39,787 bases of DNA from Lachnospiraceae bacterium (GCA_017458765.1 JAFSZZ010000062.1:1-39787), one strand, 5' to 3'; numbered from the stretch's first letter, positions 16,652-27,042 are shown. The notes: generated by a model not told the origin, from the letters alone. Numbers and translations: made by a program.

Positions 16652-18997
16652 ATGGATAAGAAACTTTATAAGATGATGGACTGGGCAAGGATAGAGCAGA
16701 TAGTGTATTCGGAAGAAGACAGCCCGCATGATTTCCTGGGAGGACATTATGTGACGGGCGGTATACTCATACAGACATATATGCCCGGAGTCGACAACAT
16801 AAAGAAAATATGCGCCGTTGTCAGGATAGGGGATACGTTTAAGGAATATCCCATGGAACTTATGGATGAGACGGGATTTTATGCCGTCCTCGTAAGGAGC
16901 TTAAAGAAGGTAAGATACAGCTACTGTTACAAGATATACACAACCGAAGGTGAGTCATACGAACTTCAGGACCCCTACAGGTTTGACAGCACCGTGAGTG
17001 AAAAGGATATTGCAAGGCTCAATGCAGGCATACATTATGAATCCTATAATGTGATGGGAGCGCATCTTCGCGAAAAAGACGGTGTCAAAGGAGTATCTTT
17101 TGCGGTATGGGCACCAAATGCCGTAAGAGTCAGCGTTGTCGGTGATTTTAACAACTGGGACGGACGCCGGCACCAGATGAGAAGGCTTAAGGACGGAGGT
17201 ATATTTGAGATATTCATTCCCGGAGTTAAGGAAGGTGCTGTATATAAGTACGAACTTAAGCTTAAGGGCGATATCATAAAGTTCAAGGCCGATCCCTACG
17301 GCTTCGGTGCGGAACTGAGGCCTGCCACGGCTTCGGTGGTAAGAAGTATCAAAGGATTCAAATGGACAGACAGCGAATGGCTTGAGAACAGGAAGGAATT
17401 TCAGGGTAAGGACAAGCCGCTAAGCATATACGAAGTACATCTCGGCTCCTTTAAAAAGCCCGATGACGGAAGGGAATTCTATAATTACAGGGAACTTGCA
17501 CCCATGATAGCGGATCATGTTCTGAATATGGGTTATACGCATATTGAGGTAATGCCTGTCATGGAACATCCTCTTGATGCATCATGGGGTTATCAGGTCG
17601 TGGGATATTATGCTCCGACAAGCCGTTACGGCACGCCCGGGGATCTTATGTATTTTATGGACTATATGCATGAAAAGGGGATAGGAGTTATCCTTGACTG
17701 GGTACCGGCTCATTTTCCGAAGGACGATCACGGTCTTTCGGAATTCGACGGAACATGTCTGTATGAACATCTTGATCCGAGACAGGGATATCATCCGCAC
17801 TGGAGGACTTCGATCTACAATTACGGACGCCCGCAGGTAAGCAACTATCTGCTCGCAAACGCACTTTACTGGATAAAGGAATATCATGCTGACGGCATCA
17901 GGATGGATGCGGTCGCTTCAATGCTGTATCTGGACTACGGAAAACAGGACGGACAGTGGGTTGCCAATATGTACGGCGGGAACGAGAATCTGGATGCGGT
18001 GGAATTCTTAAAGCATTTCAATTCAATACACGCTAAGATGGATGACGGTTCCATAGTTATAGCCGAAGAATCAACGGCATGGCCGAAGGTTTCCGGAAGT
18101 CTTATGGAAGACGGCCTCGGTTTTGATTACAAGTGGAATATGGGCTGGATGAATGATTTTATCGAGTTCATGAGATATGATCCGCTGTTCAGGACAGGAC
18201 ATTATACCGAGCTTACATTCAGCATGATCTATGCATATTCGGAACATTTCATCCTTGTATTTTCGCATGATGAGGTGGTTCACGGCAAATCTTCGATGCT
18301 TGGCAAGATGCCGGGTGACAATGCGGCAAAGTTCGCCAATCTGCGTGCCGCTTACGGTTACATGATGACCCATCCCGGAAAGATCCTGTCATTTATGGGG
18401 CAGGACATAGGAGAGTGGGACGAGTGGAATGAGAACAGAAGCGTAGAATGGGATCTCCTTCAGTATGACGAACACCGGCTCTTCAACCTCTATATAAAGG
18501 ACATGCTGAACTTCTACAGGAACAACCCCGCTCTGTACACGCTGGATAATGAGATAGAGGGCTTCGAGTGGGTAAACAATATCTCCGCAAACGAATGTAT
18601 AATAGTTTTCCTGCGGAAATGTCAGGAACAGACACTTCTTGTAGTATGTAATTTTGCAAACATATCAAGGGATCAGTATAAGATCGGAGTACCTTTTGCC
18701 GGAAAATACAAAGAGATATTCAATTCCGACGATCAAAAATACGGCGGAACAGGATATGTAAATCCGAGAGTAAAGGTATCGAAGAAGGATGAATGCGACG
18801 GAAGGGATGATTCGCTCCGTATCAAAGTCGCACCTTTATCCGTTTCGGTATTCAGATATGACGGTGAGGCCGAGCCCAGAAAGGCTCCTGTAAAGAAGAA
18901 GAAAAAAGGCACGGCTTCCGGCAGGAAGGCCGTGAAGGATTTAAGGCACGAACTTGAAGAGAAGTACAACAGGGAAGAAAGAGGTCTTACAGACTGA
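16652..18997 (+). CDS. glgB: 1,4-alpha-glucan branching enzyme
   Basis: Makes the alpha-1,6 branches of glycogen. 781 residues: an N-terminal beta domain (about 20-115), a CBM48 domain (about 130-225, with FAVWAPNAVRVSVVGDFNNW), a GH13 barrel, and a C-terminal beta domain. The nucleophile Asp is in DGIRMDAVASM (D419). The acid/base Glu is in IAEESTAWP (about E472), and FSHDEVVHGKSSM holds the third acidic residue. It is longer than usual because of a basic C-terminal tail (from about residue 745, with KKKKK and then a charged helix). AAGGAG precedes the ATG. No other glycogen gene is in the window, so glgB is isolated from any glgC/glgD/glgA cluster. Confidence 0.95.
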   Translation: MDKKLYKMMDWARIEQIVYSEEDSPHDFLGGHYVTGGILIQTYMPGVDNIKKICAVVRIGDTFKEYPMELMDETGFYAVLVRSLKKVRYSYCYKIYTTEGESYELQDPYRFDSTVSEKDIARLNAGIHYESYNVMGAHLREKDGVKGVSFAVWAPNAVRVSVVGDFNNWDGRRHQMRRLKDGGIFEIFIPGVKEGAVYKYELKLKGDIIKFKADPYGFGAELRPATASVVRSIKGFKWTDSEWLENRKEFQGKDKPLSIYEVHLGSFKKPDDGREFYNYRELAPMIADHVLNMGYTHIEVMPVMEHPLDASWGYQVVGYYAPTSRYGTPGDLMYFMDYMHEKGIGVILDWVPAHFPKDDHGLSEFDGTCLYEHLDPRQGYHPHWRTSIYNYGRPQVSNYLLANALYWIKEYHADGIRMDAVASMLYLDYGKQDGQWVANMYGGNENLDAVEFLKHFNSIHAKMDDGSIVIAEESTAWPKVSGSLMEDGLGFDYKWNMGWMNDFIEFMRYDPLFRTGHYTELTFSMIYAYSEHFILVFSHDEVVHGKSSMLGKMPGDNAAKFANLRAAYGYMMTHPGKILSFMGQDIGEWDEWNENRSVEWDLLQYDEHRLFNLYIKDMLNFYRNNPALYTLDNEIEGFEWVNNISANECIIVFLRKCQEQTLLVVCNFANISRDQYKIGVPFAGKYKEIFNSDDQKYGGTGYVNPRVKVSKKDECDGRDDSLRIKVAPLSVSVFRYDGEAEPRKAPVKKKKKGTASGRKAVKDLRHELEEKYNREERGLTD

Positions 18998-19020
18998 TCG
19001 GAGTCTGCTCCGATTGCTTT
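18997..19020 (+). terminator. probable rho-independent terminator after glgB
   Basis: ATCGGAG (18997-19003) and CTCCGAT (19008-19014) form a perfect 7-bp stem with loop TCTG, followed by TGCTTT. The stem begins at the last base of the glgB stop codon. The T-run is interrupted by one G and one C. Confidence 0.62.
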
Positions 19021-19042
19021 AAACTTGGATTTATGATATTAT
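19014..19042 (+). promoter_or_regulatory. predicted promoter for uppP
   Basis: TTGCTT (19014-19019), 17-base spacer, TATTAT (19037-19042), with TGA directly before the -10 (extended -10). The expected start near 19049 is about 40 bases before the uppP ATG. The -35 overlaps the T-rich tail of the preceding terminator. Confidence 0.5.
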
Positions 19043-19089
19043 ATATCGATTGAAAAGGCTTGCATTTACGGAATGTTCGGAGGTTTATC

Positions 19090-19971
19090 ATGTCGGTTTT
19101 ACAGGCGATAATATTAGGTATAGTACAGGGATTGACTGAATTCTTACCCGTAAGCAGTTCGGGACATTTAGCGCTGATCAAAAATATCTTCAACATTGAG
19201 ACGGACGGAGGGATACTGTTTGACGTACTTCTTCATGTGGCTACCTTGGCTGCCGTATTTGCGGTATATTACAAGGATCTTCTTAAGATAATAGTTGAGT
19301 TTTTCGGTATCTGTGCCGACTGCTGTGTGAACATAGGTCGCTTTTTCAAGAATCTTTCTGCGATAAACCGCCAGGAATATAAGCCTATATGCACCAATCC
19401 GTACAGGAAGCTCACTCTGATGCTGATGATATCAACAATACCCACAGGTATAATGGGAGTCCTTCTGGATGACGTGGTTGAATCGGTTTCGGGTAATCTT
19501 CTGATAGTGGGTTTATGCCTTTTGGGTACAGGCGGGATATTGTTCGTGTCGGAACTTGTCGGGAACGGGAGCAAGAAGCAGAAGGAAGCAAATTTCGGAG
19601 ATGCGCTTATAGCAGGTATAGGTCAGGGATTTGCTGTCCTGCCGGGGATATCGCGTTCAGGTACGACGATAACGGGATGTCTTTTGTGTGGATTTGACAG
19701 ACGCTTTGCGGTAAAGTATTCATTCCTTATGTCTGTTCCGGCAATACTGGGTGCGCTGGTACTCGAACTTATCAAACTGCCGGGAGCGGACAGCACTGTT
19801 TCGGTACCTGTGGCAGGCTGCATCATAGCAATGATACTTGCTGCAGTCATCGGGTTTTTCGCTCTTAAACTGGTAAACGCTCTTGCAGTCAGCCGGCGTT
19901 TCAAACCGTTCTGGATATATTGTCTTGCAATGGGAGCGATATCCATCATCGTATTTTTGATCAAGCTTTGA
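19090..19971 (+). CDS. uppP: undecaprenyl-diphosphatase (BacA/UppP type)
   Basis: Membrane phosphatase recycling undecaprenyl diphosphate to the lipid carrier used for peptidoglycan and other envelope polymers; it also confers bacitracin tolerance. The 293-residue protein is almost wholly membrane-spanning and has both family signatures, EFLPVSSSGHLAL near the N-terminus and GISRSGTT near residue 186. The ATG at 19090 has GGAGG at ideal distance. An in-frame TTG at 19060 is not favoured. It is followed after 69 bases by the ftsK homologue. Confidence 0.95.
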   Translation: MSVLQAIILGIVQGLTEFLPVSSSGHLALIKNIFNIETDGGILFDVLLHVATLAAVFAVYYKDLLKIIVEFFGICADCCVNIGRFFKNLSAINRQEYKPICTNPYRKLTLMLMISTIPTGIMGVLLDDVVESVSGNLLIVGLCLLGTGGILFVSELVGNGSKKQKEANFGDALIAGIGQGFAVLPGISRSGTTITGCLLCGFDRRFAVKYSFLMSVPAILGALVLELIKLPGADSTVSVPVAGCIIAMILAAVIGFFALKLVNALAVSRRFKPFWIYCLAMGAISIIVFLIKL

Positions 19972-20040
19972 TACCAACCGGGAATGTGAGGGCATTTCCG
20001 AAGGATCCAAATATTAAGAAGGGGCAGGGGAAGTATAAGT

Positions 20041-22980
20041 ATGGCAACGGGTTCTGCTAAAAGAAAAAGGAGTACCCAGACATCTGGTGCAAGAAAAAAC
20101 TCCGTAAGAAACAGTAAAGTCAGTAAGAATACCGGCAATAAGAAAAATGCGGGAAATGACGGTTTGAGCAATGAGATAATACTTATTGCCGTAATTGCTT
20201 TTTCCGTTCTTTTGTTCCTTGGAAACTTAGGCGTTATAGGGAGTCTCGGCGATTTTATAAGTAAGATCCTTTTCGGTATATTCGGACTTGTCGCATATAT
20301 TGTTCCGGTAATGCTCATTGTTGCGGCATTTGTATATACTTCCGGAAGGAATCACTCTGCTACGGGTGTCAAGATCTGGTCGGGTACCGTTCTTGTGATC
20401 ATCTTAAGTTCGATGTCCCAGCTCTGGTTTCTGCCGGATAATGCAAGTGAGGCACAAACGGCAAAGGAGTATTATGAATTATGTTCGGGACTTAAGTGCG
20501 GCGGCGGTATTATAGGCGGGGTGATAACAAATATCCTTAAAAAAGGTGTCGGCACCGTGGGCGCAAATATTGTGCTTATAGTGCTCGCTCTCATTTGCAT
20601 CATACTGATAACCGAAAGATCGATCATAGGCGGAGTCAGGATGGGCAGCCGTACTCTGTATGATAATGCAAGAAATGACATAGAAAGACGCAGGGAAAGG
20701 CGCGAAAACGAACGCCCGTTAAGAGAAGAGCAAAGAAGGATAAGAGCGGAAGAAAAGGAAGCAAGACGTCTGGAAGAAGAACGTATCCGCAGGCAGAAGG
20801 TAGATGAGCGTAATGAGAGATTACGGCAGCGTGATCTGGAACGCCTCAACAGAAAAATGGAAGCCGAACGCTTAAGGGAAGAGAACCTTCGCAAGAAAGA
20901 GGAAGGCCTGCCGCGTGTGGATATGAAGGTTTCCGGAGTGATCATGGACGCCGGTCTTAAGGCAGACAGGGCTGTGGAAAATGCCACTCCAAAAAGTACA
21001 GACATACACGAGATATCATATGAAGATAATGACAGGGATACATTAAGGGAAAATGCATATCACGATGCAGTCCCTGACAGTGAGATAAAGGAAATCTATT
21101 CGGAGTATCCGCGCAACGAATACAGGCTGGGATATGAAAATGCAAGGTCAAGCCATTCAATAGCAGTTGACACCAAGGGTATGCCAAGACGGGAATATGA
21201 AGGCTATGACAGAAAGAAACTGGGAGATACCGCGGAGTTTGAAAGTGCGATCATAAATGAGACGATGCACCTTTCAAATGAATATGATTATGAAAGCAGA
21301 GTGACGGATGATGAGATCGAAACGGATACCCGTTACACAGAACCTGACGCAGGCTATTTAAAAAAGAGTACTACGGTAGATGAGTACAAAAAGCCGTCCG
21401 TAACTATAAATGAGACTTCTTATGACAGTAACGAACAAAGTCCCGCGAAGCGCAATGTAACCGAAAAGAAGACAAAACGTGAACCTGTAAGGGAATTCAG
21501 GTTCCCGCCGGTAAATCTTCTTAAGAAGGGAGCCGCAAAAACAGGCGGAGATTCAAAAAGGGTACTTGACGAGAAGGCTGAGAGACTTAAGGAGACACTG
21601 AGGGAATTCGGCGTGGGTGTCACGATGACAGGATATACACAGGGCCCCGCGATCACAAGATTTGAAATGAAGCCCGATGTGGGTGTCAAGGTCAGCAAGG
21701 TACTTAATCTTAGTGATGATATCATGCTAAGCATGGCTGCCAAGAATGTCCGTATAGAAGCTCCGATACCCGGTAAGTCTCTTATCGGTATCGAACTTCC
21801 CAATGAGGAGAACACGGCTGTAATGTTCCGTGATCTGATAGACAGTCAGGAGTTTAAAAAGTCCGAGAGCAAATTAAGTTTTGCCGTCGGTAAGGGATTA
21901 AGCGGCGAGACTGTAGTTGCAGATATCGGGAAGATGCCTCATCTTCTCATCGCAGGTGCTACGGGATCGGGTAAGTCCGTATGTATAAACACACTCATAA
22001 TGAGCATACTCTATAAGGCAAGACCTGATGAAGTCAAGCTCATCATGGTGGATCCCAAGGTCGTTGAACTCAGTGTTTATAACGGGATACCGCATCTTAT
22101 GATACCTGTGGTCACGGATCCGAAGCAGGCTGCGGAAGCCCTTAAATGGGGCGTTGTCGAAATGGACGACAGGTATAATAAATTCGCAGAGTTCGGAGTA
22201 AGGGATCTTAACGGATACAATAAAAAGATCCAGTCTATGACCGATGTGCCCGAACAGGACCGGGGCAGTGTCCTTCCGAGGATAATCATAATAGTAGATG
22301 AGCTTGCGGATCTTATGATGGTAGCTTCCAAGGAAGTGGAAGAATCGATCTGCCGTATTGCACAGAAGGCCCGTGCGGCAGGAATACATCTTGTAATAGC
22401 AACACAGCGTCCTTCGGTTGATGTCGTCACAGGTCTTATAAAGGCTAATATGCCGAGCCGTATAGCCTTTTCTGTATCAAGCGGAGTGGATTCACGTACA
22501 ATCCTGGATATGGTCGGTGCGGAGAAACTTTTAGGGAAAGGTGATATGCTTTTTTATCCACAGGGATATACGAAACCTGCCAGGGTACAGGGCGCTTTTG
22601 TTTCGGATCAGGAAGTAAATGACGTCGTTGATTTTCTTAAGGAACACAGCGGTGGAAACGGCTATGATGACGAGATAGCGCAGAAGATAAAGAATGCATC
22701 GACAAGCACAGGAGGTACTTCCGATCAGTCGGGTTCCCAGGGAGGCCCCGGAAACGGACATGATGAACTTTTTGTTGAGGCGGCCAGGGCCATAATAGAT
22801 AAGAACAAGGCTTCCATAGGAATGCTGCAGAGACTTTTCAAGATAGGTTTTAACAGGGCTGCAAGGATCATGGATCAGCTCGCGGATGCCGGGGTCGTCG
22901 GTGAGGAAGAAGGGACAAAACCGAGAAAAGTGCTCATGAGCATGGAGCAGCTTGATCAGTATATAGAAGAATATCTTTAA
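20041..22980 (+). CDS. ftsK: FtsK/SpoIIIE family DNA translocase
   Basis: Membrane-anchored hexameric ATPase that pumps chromosomal DNA through the closing septum. 979 residues. A basic N-tail (1-40) precedes about four membrane helices (roughly 45-65, 72-100, 110-130, 170-192). A highly charged Arg/Glu-rich coiled coil (about 210-290) and an acidic, probably disordered stretch follow, then the motor. Walker A is GATGSGKS (about 639-646) and Walker B is IIIIVDELADLMM (about 750). The C-terminal winged-helix gamma domain (about 905-979, with LQRLFKIGFNRAARIMDQL) reads chromosome-orientation sequences. GGGGAAG precedes the ATG. Whether it serves vegetative division or sporulation cannot be told from sequence. 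Confidence 0.95.
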   Translation: MATGSAKRKRSTQTSGARKNSVRNSKVSKNTGNKKNAGNDGLSNEIILIAVIAFSVLLFLGNLGVIGSLGDFISKILFGIFGLVAYIVPVMLIVAAFVYTSGRNHSATGVKIWSGTVLVIILSSMSQLWFLPDNASEAQTAKEYYELCSGLKCGGGIIGGVITNILKKGVGTVGANIVLIVLALICIILITERSIIGGVRMGSRTLYDNARNDIERRRERRENERPLREEQRRIRAEEKEARRLEEERIRRQKVDERNERLRQRDLERLNRKMEAERLREENLRKKEEGLPRVDMKVSGVIMDAGLKADRAVENATPKSTDIHEISYEDNDRDTLRENAYHDAVPDSEIKEIYSEYPRNEYRLGYENARSSHSIAVDTKGMPRREYEGYDRKKLGDTAEFESAIINETMHLSNEYDYESRVTDDEIETDTRYTEPDAGYLKKSTTVDEYKKPSVTINETSYDSNEQSPAKRNVTEKKTKREPVREFRFPPVNLLKKGAAKTGGDSKRVLDEKAERLKETLREFGVGVTMTGYTQGPAITRFEMKPDVGVKVSKVLNLSDDIMLSMAAKNVRIEAPIPGKSLIGIELPNEENTAVMFRDLIDSQEFKKSESKLSFAVGKGLSGETVVADIGKMPHLLIAGATGSGKSVCINTLIMSILYKARPDEVKLIMVDPKVVELSVYNGIPHLMIPVVTDPKQAAEALKWGVVEMDDRYNKFAEFGVRDLNGYNKKIQSMTDVPEQDRGSVLPRIIIIVDELADLMMVASKEVEESICRIAQKARAAGIHLVIATQRPSVDVVTGLIKANMPSRIAFSVSSGVDSRTILDMVGAEKLLGKGDMLFYPQGYTKPARVQGAFVSDQEVNDVVDFLKEHSGGNGYDDEIAQKIKNASTSTGGTSDQSGSQGGPGNGHDELFVEAARAIIDKNKASIGMLQRLFKIGFNRAARIMDQLADAGVVGEEEGTKPRKVLMSMEQLDQYIEEYL

Positions 22981-23008
22981 TTATAGAATTTGAAAACAGG
23001 AGGATGAA

Positions 23009-24679
23009 ATGAAATCCGATATAGAGATAGCACAGGAAGCAAAAATGCTGCCGATAAAAGAGGTCGCAAAGTCTCTGGGGATAGAGGAAGATGATCTTGA
23101 ACTTTACGGTAAATATAAAGCCAAACTGTCGGAAGACTATCTTAAGAAGATACAGAATAACGGTGACGGAAAGCTTATTCTGGTAACTGCGATAAATCCC
23201 ACGCCGGCGGGCGAAGGTAAGACCACAACCAGTATAGGTCTTGCACAGGCAATGGCAAAACTTGACAAAAAGGCTATCCTTGCCTTGAGAGAGCCTTCTT
23301 TGGGACCGTGCTTCGGTATAAAGGGCGGTGCCGCAGGCGGCGGTTATTCACAGGTTGTTCCCATGGAGGAATTGAACCTTCATTTCACAGGCGACTTTCA
23401 TGCCATAACAGCTGCAAACAATCTCCTTGCGGCAATGCTTGACAATCATATCCATCAGGGAAATGAAAAAAGAATAGATACAAGATCTGTTGTATGGAAA
23501 CGATGTGTTGATATGAATGACAGGGCCCTCCGTAATGTAGTCGTCGGTCTTGGTGAAAAGACCGATGGATTTGTACGGGAGGATCATTTTGTCATAACCG
23601 TGGCATCCGAGATAATGGCAGTTCTCTGCCTTGCGAGTGACCTGAAGGATCTTAAAAAGAGACTTGCAAGGATAGTAATAGCCTACGATCTTGACGGCAA
23701 TCCGGTAACAGCTGATGATATAAAGGCAGTTGGGGCCATGACGGCACTGTTAAAGGATGCGATAAAGCCGAATCTCATCCAGACACTTGAACACACTCCT
23801 GCGCTTGTACACGGCGGTCCGTTTGCAAATATAGCCCACGGCTGCAATTCCGTGATCGCAACAAAGGCGGCTCTTAAGATGGCAGATTATGTAATAACGG
23901 AAGCAGGTTTCGGGGCTGATCTGGGTGCTGAGAAATTCTTTGACATAAAATGCCGCGCTGCGGGACTTAAGCCTGATGCCGCAGTACTTGTCGCAACGAT
24001 AAGGGCACTTAAATATAACGGCGGAGTCAAAAAGGAAGATCTGTCGGGGGAAGATCTTGAAGCTCTTAAAAAGGGTATCGTAAATCTTGAAAAGCATATT
24101 GAAAATCTTAAACTGTACGGAGTTCCGGTAGTCGTTACACTCAATGCATTTTCATCGGATACCGATGCGGAAGTTGAATTCGTAAGGAATTTCTGTAAGG
24201 AAAGAGACTGCGATCTTGCACTTTCAAAGGTATGGGAACACGGAGGCGAAGGCGGTATCGAACTTGCAAAGAAGGTCATTGATACTATCGAAAACAGGAA
24301 GAGTGATTTTAAGCCGTTATACGATCTTGATATTTCGATAGACGAAAAGATAAACACGATAGCCCGCAGGATTTACGGTGCTGACGGTGTATCATATTCA
24401 TCAAAGGCAAAGAAGCAGATGGAAGAACTTGAAAAGCTGGGATTCGGATCATTTCCGATATGCATCGCAAAAACCCAGTATTCACTTTCGGATGATCAGA
24501 CACTGCTCGGAAGACCCGAAGGATTTGATATAAACGTCAGGGAAATCTATGTCTGTGCAGGTGCAGGATTTATAGTTGCTGTAACGGGTAATATAATGAC
24601 GATGCCCGGACTATCCAAAAATCCGGCAGCATACAGTATCGATGTTGATGAAAACGGAAAGATAACAGGATTGTTCTGA
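23009..24679 (+). CDS. fhs: formate-tetrahydrofolate ligase
   Basis: ATP-dependent loading of formate onto tetrahydrofolate, giving 10-formyl-THF for purines, and part of acetogenic and formate-assimilating one-carbon flow. The 556 residues match the family length. Visible marks are the nucleotide-binding [54 protein letters not shown], and the C-terminal [28 protein letters not shown] lies before the ATG. The gap from ftsK is 28 bases and to folD 35 bases, so it is probably one transcript with both. Confidence 0.97.
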   Translation: MKSDIEIAQEAKMLPIKEVAKSLGIEEDDLELYGKYKAKLSEDYLKKIQNNGDGKLILVTAINPTPAGEGKTTTSIGLAQAMAKLDKKAILALREPSLGPCFGIKGGAAGGGYSQVVPMEELNLHFTGDFHAITAANNLLAAMLDNHIHQGNEKRIDTRSVVWKRCVDMNDRALRNVVVGLGEKTDGFVREDHFVITVASEIMAVLCLASDLKDLKKRLARIVIAYDLDGNPVTADDIKAVGAMTALLKDAIKPNLIQTLEHTPALVHGGPFANIAHGCNSVIATKAALKMADYVITEAGFGADLGAEKFFDIKCRAAGLKPDAAVLVATIRALKYNGGVKKEDLSGEDLEALKKGIVNLEKHIENLKLYGVPVVVTLNAFSSDTDAEVEFVRNFCKERDCDLALSKVWEHGGEGGIELAKKVIDTIENRKSDFKPLYDLDISIDEKINTIARRIYGADGVSYSSKAKKQMEELEKLGFGSFPICIAKTQYSLSDDQTLLGRPEGFDINVREIYVCAGAGFIVAVTGNIMTMPGLSKNPAAYSIDVDENGKITGLF

Positions 24680-24714
24680 TTTAACTAAGAATAATAAGGA
24701 GGAATTCGTACATA

Positions 24715-25548
24715 ATGGCTCAGATAATAGACGGTAAGGCTATTTCCGCAAGGATAAAAGACGAATTAAAGGAAGAAGTCGCAAGAAAAAAGACTGAAGG
24801 AAAGCAGATAACTCTTGCGGTCATACAGGTGGGCAATGATCCCGCATCTACGGTTTATGTCGGTAACAAGAAGAAAGCGTGTGCATATATCGGTATTGAT
24901 TCCGTAAGTTATGAACTCCCCGAAGAAACTTCACAGGATGAACTTCTTGCTCTTATCGATAAATTAAACGAAGATCCTAAGATAACGGGGATACTTGTTC
25001 AGCTCCCGGTACCGGATCATATCGACGAGGATATTATAATAAGAAAGATATCTCCTAAAAAAGACGTCGACGGTTTTCATCCGATGTCGGTCGGAGCTTT
25101 ATGTATAGGTGAAAAAGGTTTTGTCAGCTGTACGCCCGCGGGTGTGATCAAGCTCCTTGAGTATTCGGGGATTGAGATCGCGGGCAAAGAGTGCGTTGTT
25201 ATCGGACGAAGCAATATCGTCGGTAAGCCCATGGCATTGCTTCTCCTTCGTGAAAACGGTACCGTGACGGTATGCCACTCGAAGACAAAGGATCTTAAGG
25301 AAGTATGCAAACGTGCGGATATACTTGTGGTTGCCATAGGCAGACCTAAGATGATAAACGAAGAGTATATAAAGGACGGTGCCGTAGTCATCGATGTCGG
25401 CATACACAGGATGGATAACGGCAGATTGTGCGGTGACGTGGATTTTGACAGGGTTGTTGACAAATGCAGTGCGATAACTCCGGTGCCCGGTGGAGTGGGA
25501 CCCATGACTATCGCCATGCTCATGTATAATGTTGTAAACGCGGAATAA
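24715..25548 (+). CDS. folD: methylenetetrahydrofolate dehydrogenase / methenyltetrahydrofolate cyclohydrolase
   Basis: Bifunctional enzyme interconverting 5,10-methylene-, 5,10-methenyl- and 10-formyl-THF, so it works directly with the fhs product upstream. The 277 residues carry YVGNKKKACAYIGI (catalytic Tyr and Lys), ILVQLPVPDHID, KDVDGFHP, GRSNIVGKPMALLLL (nucleotide site) and PVPGGVGPMTIAMLM. AAGGAGGAATT precedes the ATG. Confidence 0.97.
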   Translation: MAQIIDGKAISARIKDELKEEVARKKTEGKQITLAVIQVGNDPASTVYVGNKKKACAYIGIDSVSYELPEETSQDELLALIDKLNEDPKITGILVQLPVPDHIDEDIIIRKISPKKDVDGFHPMSVGALCIGEKGFVSCTPAGVIKLLEYSGIEIAGKECVVIGRSNIVGKPMALLLLRENGTVTVCHSKTKDLKEVCKRADILVVAIGRPKMINEEYIKDGAVVIDVGIHRMDNGRLCGDVDFDRVVDKCSAITPVPGGVGPMTIAMLMYNVVNAE

Positions 25549-25561
25549 GGGTAGTTTGAAT

Positions 25562-27010
25562 ATGAAATGTCCTAAATGCGGGACTGAGATCAGGGACGGC
25601 TATATGTACTGCCCCAAATGCGGTGAAGAGGTAATAATGGTTCCCGATTTTGAGATAGAACTCGAAGAGGGGATCGAGCAGACCATCTCGGAAGTAGCCG
25701 AAATGATAGCTGTATCGGTTGAAGATATTGATGAAAGCGATACGGCGAAGGAACCTGATGAGGTCAATTTAACGGAGCCCATCGAAGAGATCGTTGATAC
25801 TCCGGTTAAGGATAATATAAGGAAAACAGGAACAAGGATACTGATAGCAGCTGCTGTCGTACTTGGTCTTGTTTTTGTATTCGGAGTTTACAAACTGGTT
25901 ACTTTTGTTAACGATTACTATTCATATGATAAACAGTTCGCAAAAGAAATGTCGGAATATGATGCGGGTGAATATGAAGCCGCCGTCAAAACCGGCAAGC
26001 ATGTGATATCTTTAAATCCAAGGGATGAACGTCCAAGGTTCATTCTTGCGGATTCCTATTTTGCTCTCCATAAATATGATGAATCGATAGCGGTACTCAA
26101 CGATCTTTTAAAGGAATATCCTCAGGATAAGACCATATATGAACGTCTGTTTACTCTTTATGAGATCGAAGGAGATACGGAATCCATATTGACGCTGTCG
26201 AAGATGAGCAGTGATCCCAGTATCTTAAAGCTGTTTGACGGCTATAGTTCAGGATCTGTTGATTTCAGCCTCGAGAGCGGTACTTATGAAGGGCCTAAGG
26301 AAATAAGCATTACTACTTCGGAAGGCGGTACCGTATATTACACGTTGGACGGCTCGAAACCCGATACGTCTTCTTTGGTGTATGAAAAGCCAATAGAACT
26401 TGCTGAAGGTGAGACTGTCATAACTGCTGTATGCGTTAACAGCAAGGGAGTAATGAGTGAACCCGTAAGCAGGACATATACGATAAATACAGCAGTTCTT
26501 GAAACCCCTAACTTAATAACTGCTCCGGGGGATTATTCGACGCCCGAGCTTATACGCCTGACGGATCCCGTAAACGGGACAATTTACTATACGACCGACG
26601 GGACCGATCCCAACGAAGGCTCAACCTTATATGAGCCTCCGATACTTATGCCTCTCGGTAAGAGTGAGTACAGGTTCGTTATAATAAACGACTTGGGTGA
26701 AGCGGGAGATATCATCACTGCCCGGTATGTTCTTAAGATAAACGGCATATTTGATGCGGAATACGCGAAAAATGCCGTACAGCTTAATCTTATCGCTCAC
26801 GGCCATGCGGTCATGGATCATGAATTCATTGCAAAATACGGCTATTCACATGACGGAAGAAATTATTATATTGTAGAGGAATATGCAAATAGCGGCGGGA
26901 AAAAGCAGAAACAGAACACGTTATATGCGGTTGATTCACAGACGGGAGAGGTGTTTACGATAAACAGGAACACGGATAAGAAGGACTATGATTTCGGAAT
27001 AGTGAGTTGA
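25562..27010 (+). CDS. membrane-anchored zinc-ribbon protein with TPR-like region and two CHB_HEX repeats
   Basis: 482 residues, no function known to me. Order: an N-terminal zinc ribbon (CPKC...CPKC, residues 3-20), an acidic linker, one membrane helix (about 92-116), a TPR-like helical region (about 123-205), then two beta repeats (about 240-308 and 320-390) of the chitobiase/hexosaminidase C-terminal type. The repeats have the telltale YYTLDGSKPD and YYTTDGTDPN. A C-terminal domain of about 90 residues follows, reminiscent of small beta-sheet domains in secreted proteins. The zinc ribbon should be cytoplasmic and the rest outside. ATG 25562 is 13 bases after folD; a TTG at 25556 is in frame. 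The ribosome site is weak (AAGGG), suggesting coupling to folD. Confidence 0.85.
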   Translation: MKCPKCGTEIRDGYMYCPKCGEEVIMVPDFEIELEEGIEQTISEVAEMIAVSVEDIDESDTAKEPDEVNLTEPIEEIVDTPVKDNIRKTGTRILIAAAVVLGLVFVFGVYKLVTFVNDYYSYDKQFAKEMSEYDAGEYEAAVKTGKHVISLNPRDERPRFILADSYFALHKYDESIAVLNDLLKEYPQDKTIYERLFTLYEIEGDTESILTLSKMSSDPSILKLFDGYSSGSVDFSLESGTYEGPKEISITTSEGGTVYYTLDGSKPDTSSLVYEKPIELAEGETVITAVCVNSKGVMSEPVSRTYTINTAVLETPNLITAPGDYSTPELIRLTDPVNGTIYYTTDGTDPNEGSTLYEPPILMPLGKSEYRFVIINDLGEAGDIITARYVLKINGIFDAEYAKNAVQLNLIAHGHAVMDHEFIAKYGYSHDGRNYYIVEEYANSGGKKQKQNTLYAVDSQTGEVFTINRNTDKKDYDFGIVS

Positions 27011-27042
27011 TCATATTAATTTTATATGAAGAAAAAAACTGA

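Noticed and set aside
22981..23008. Tetrahydrofolate riboswitch before fhs
   Set aside because: The gap is only 28 bases, too short for the aptamer, and the folD gap is 35 bases.
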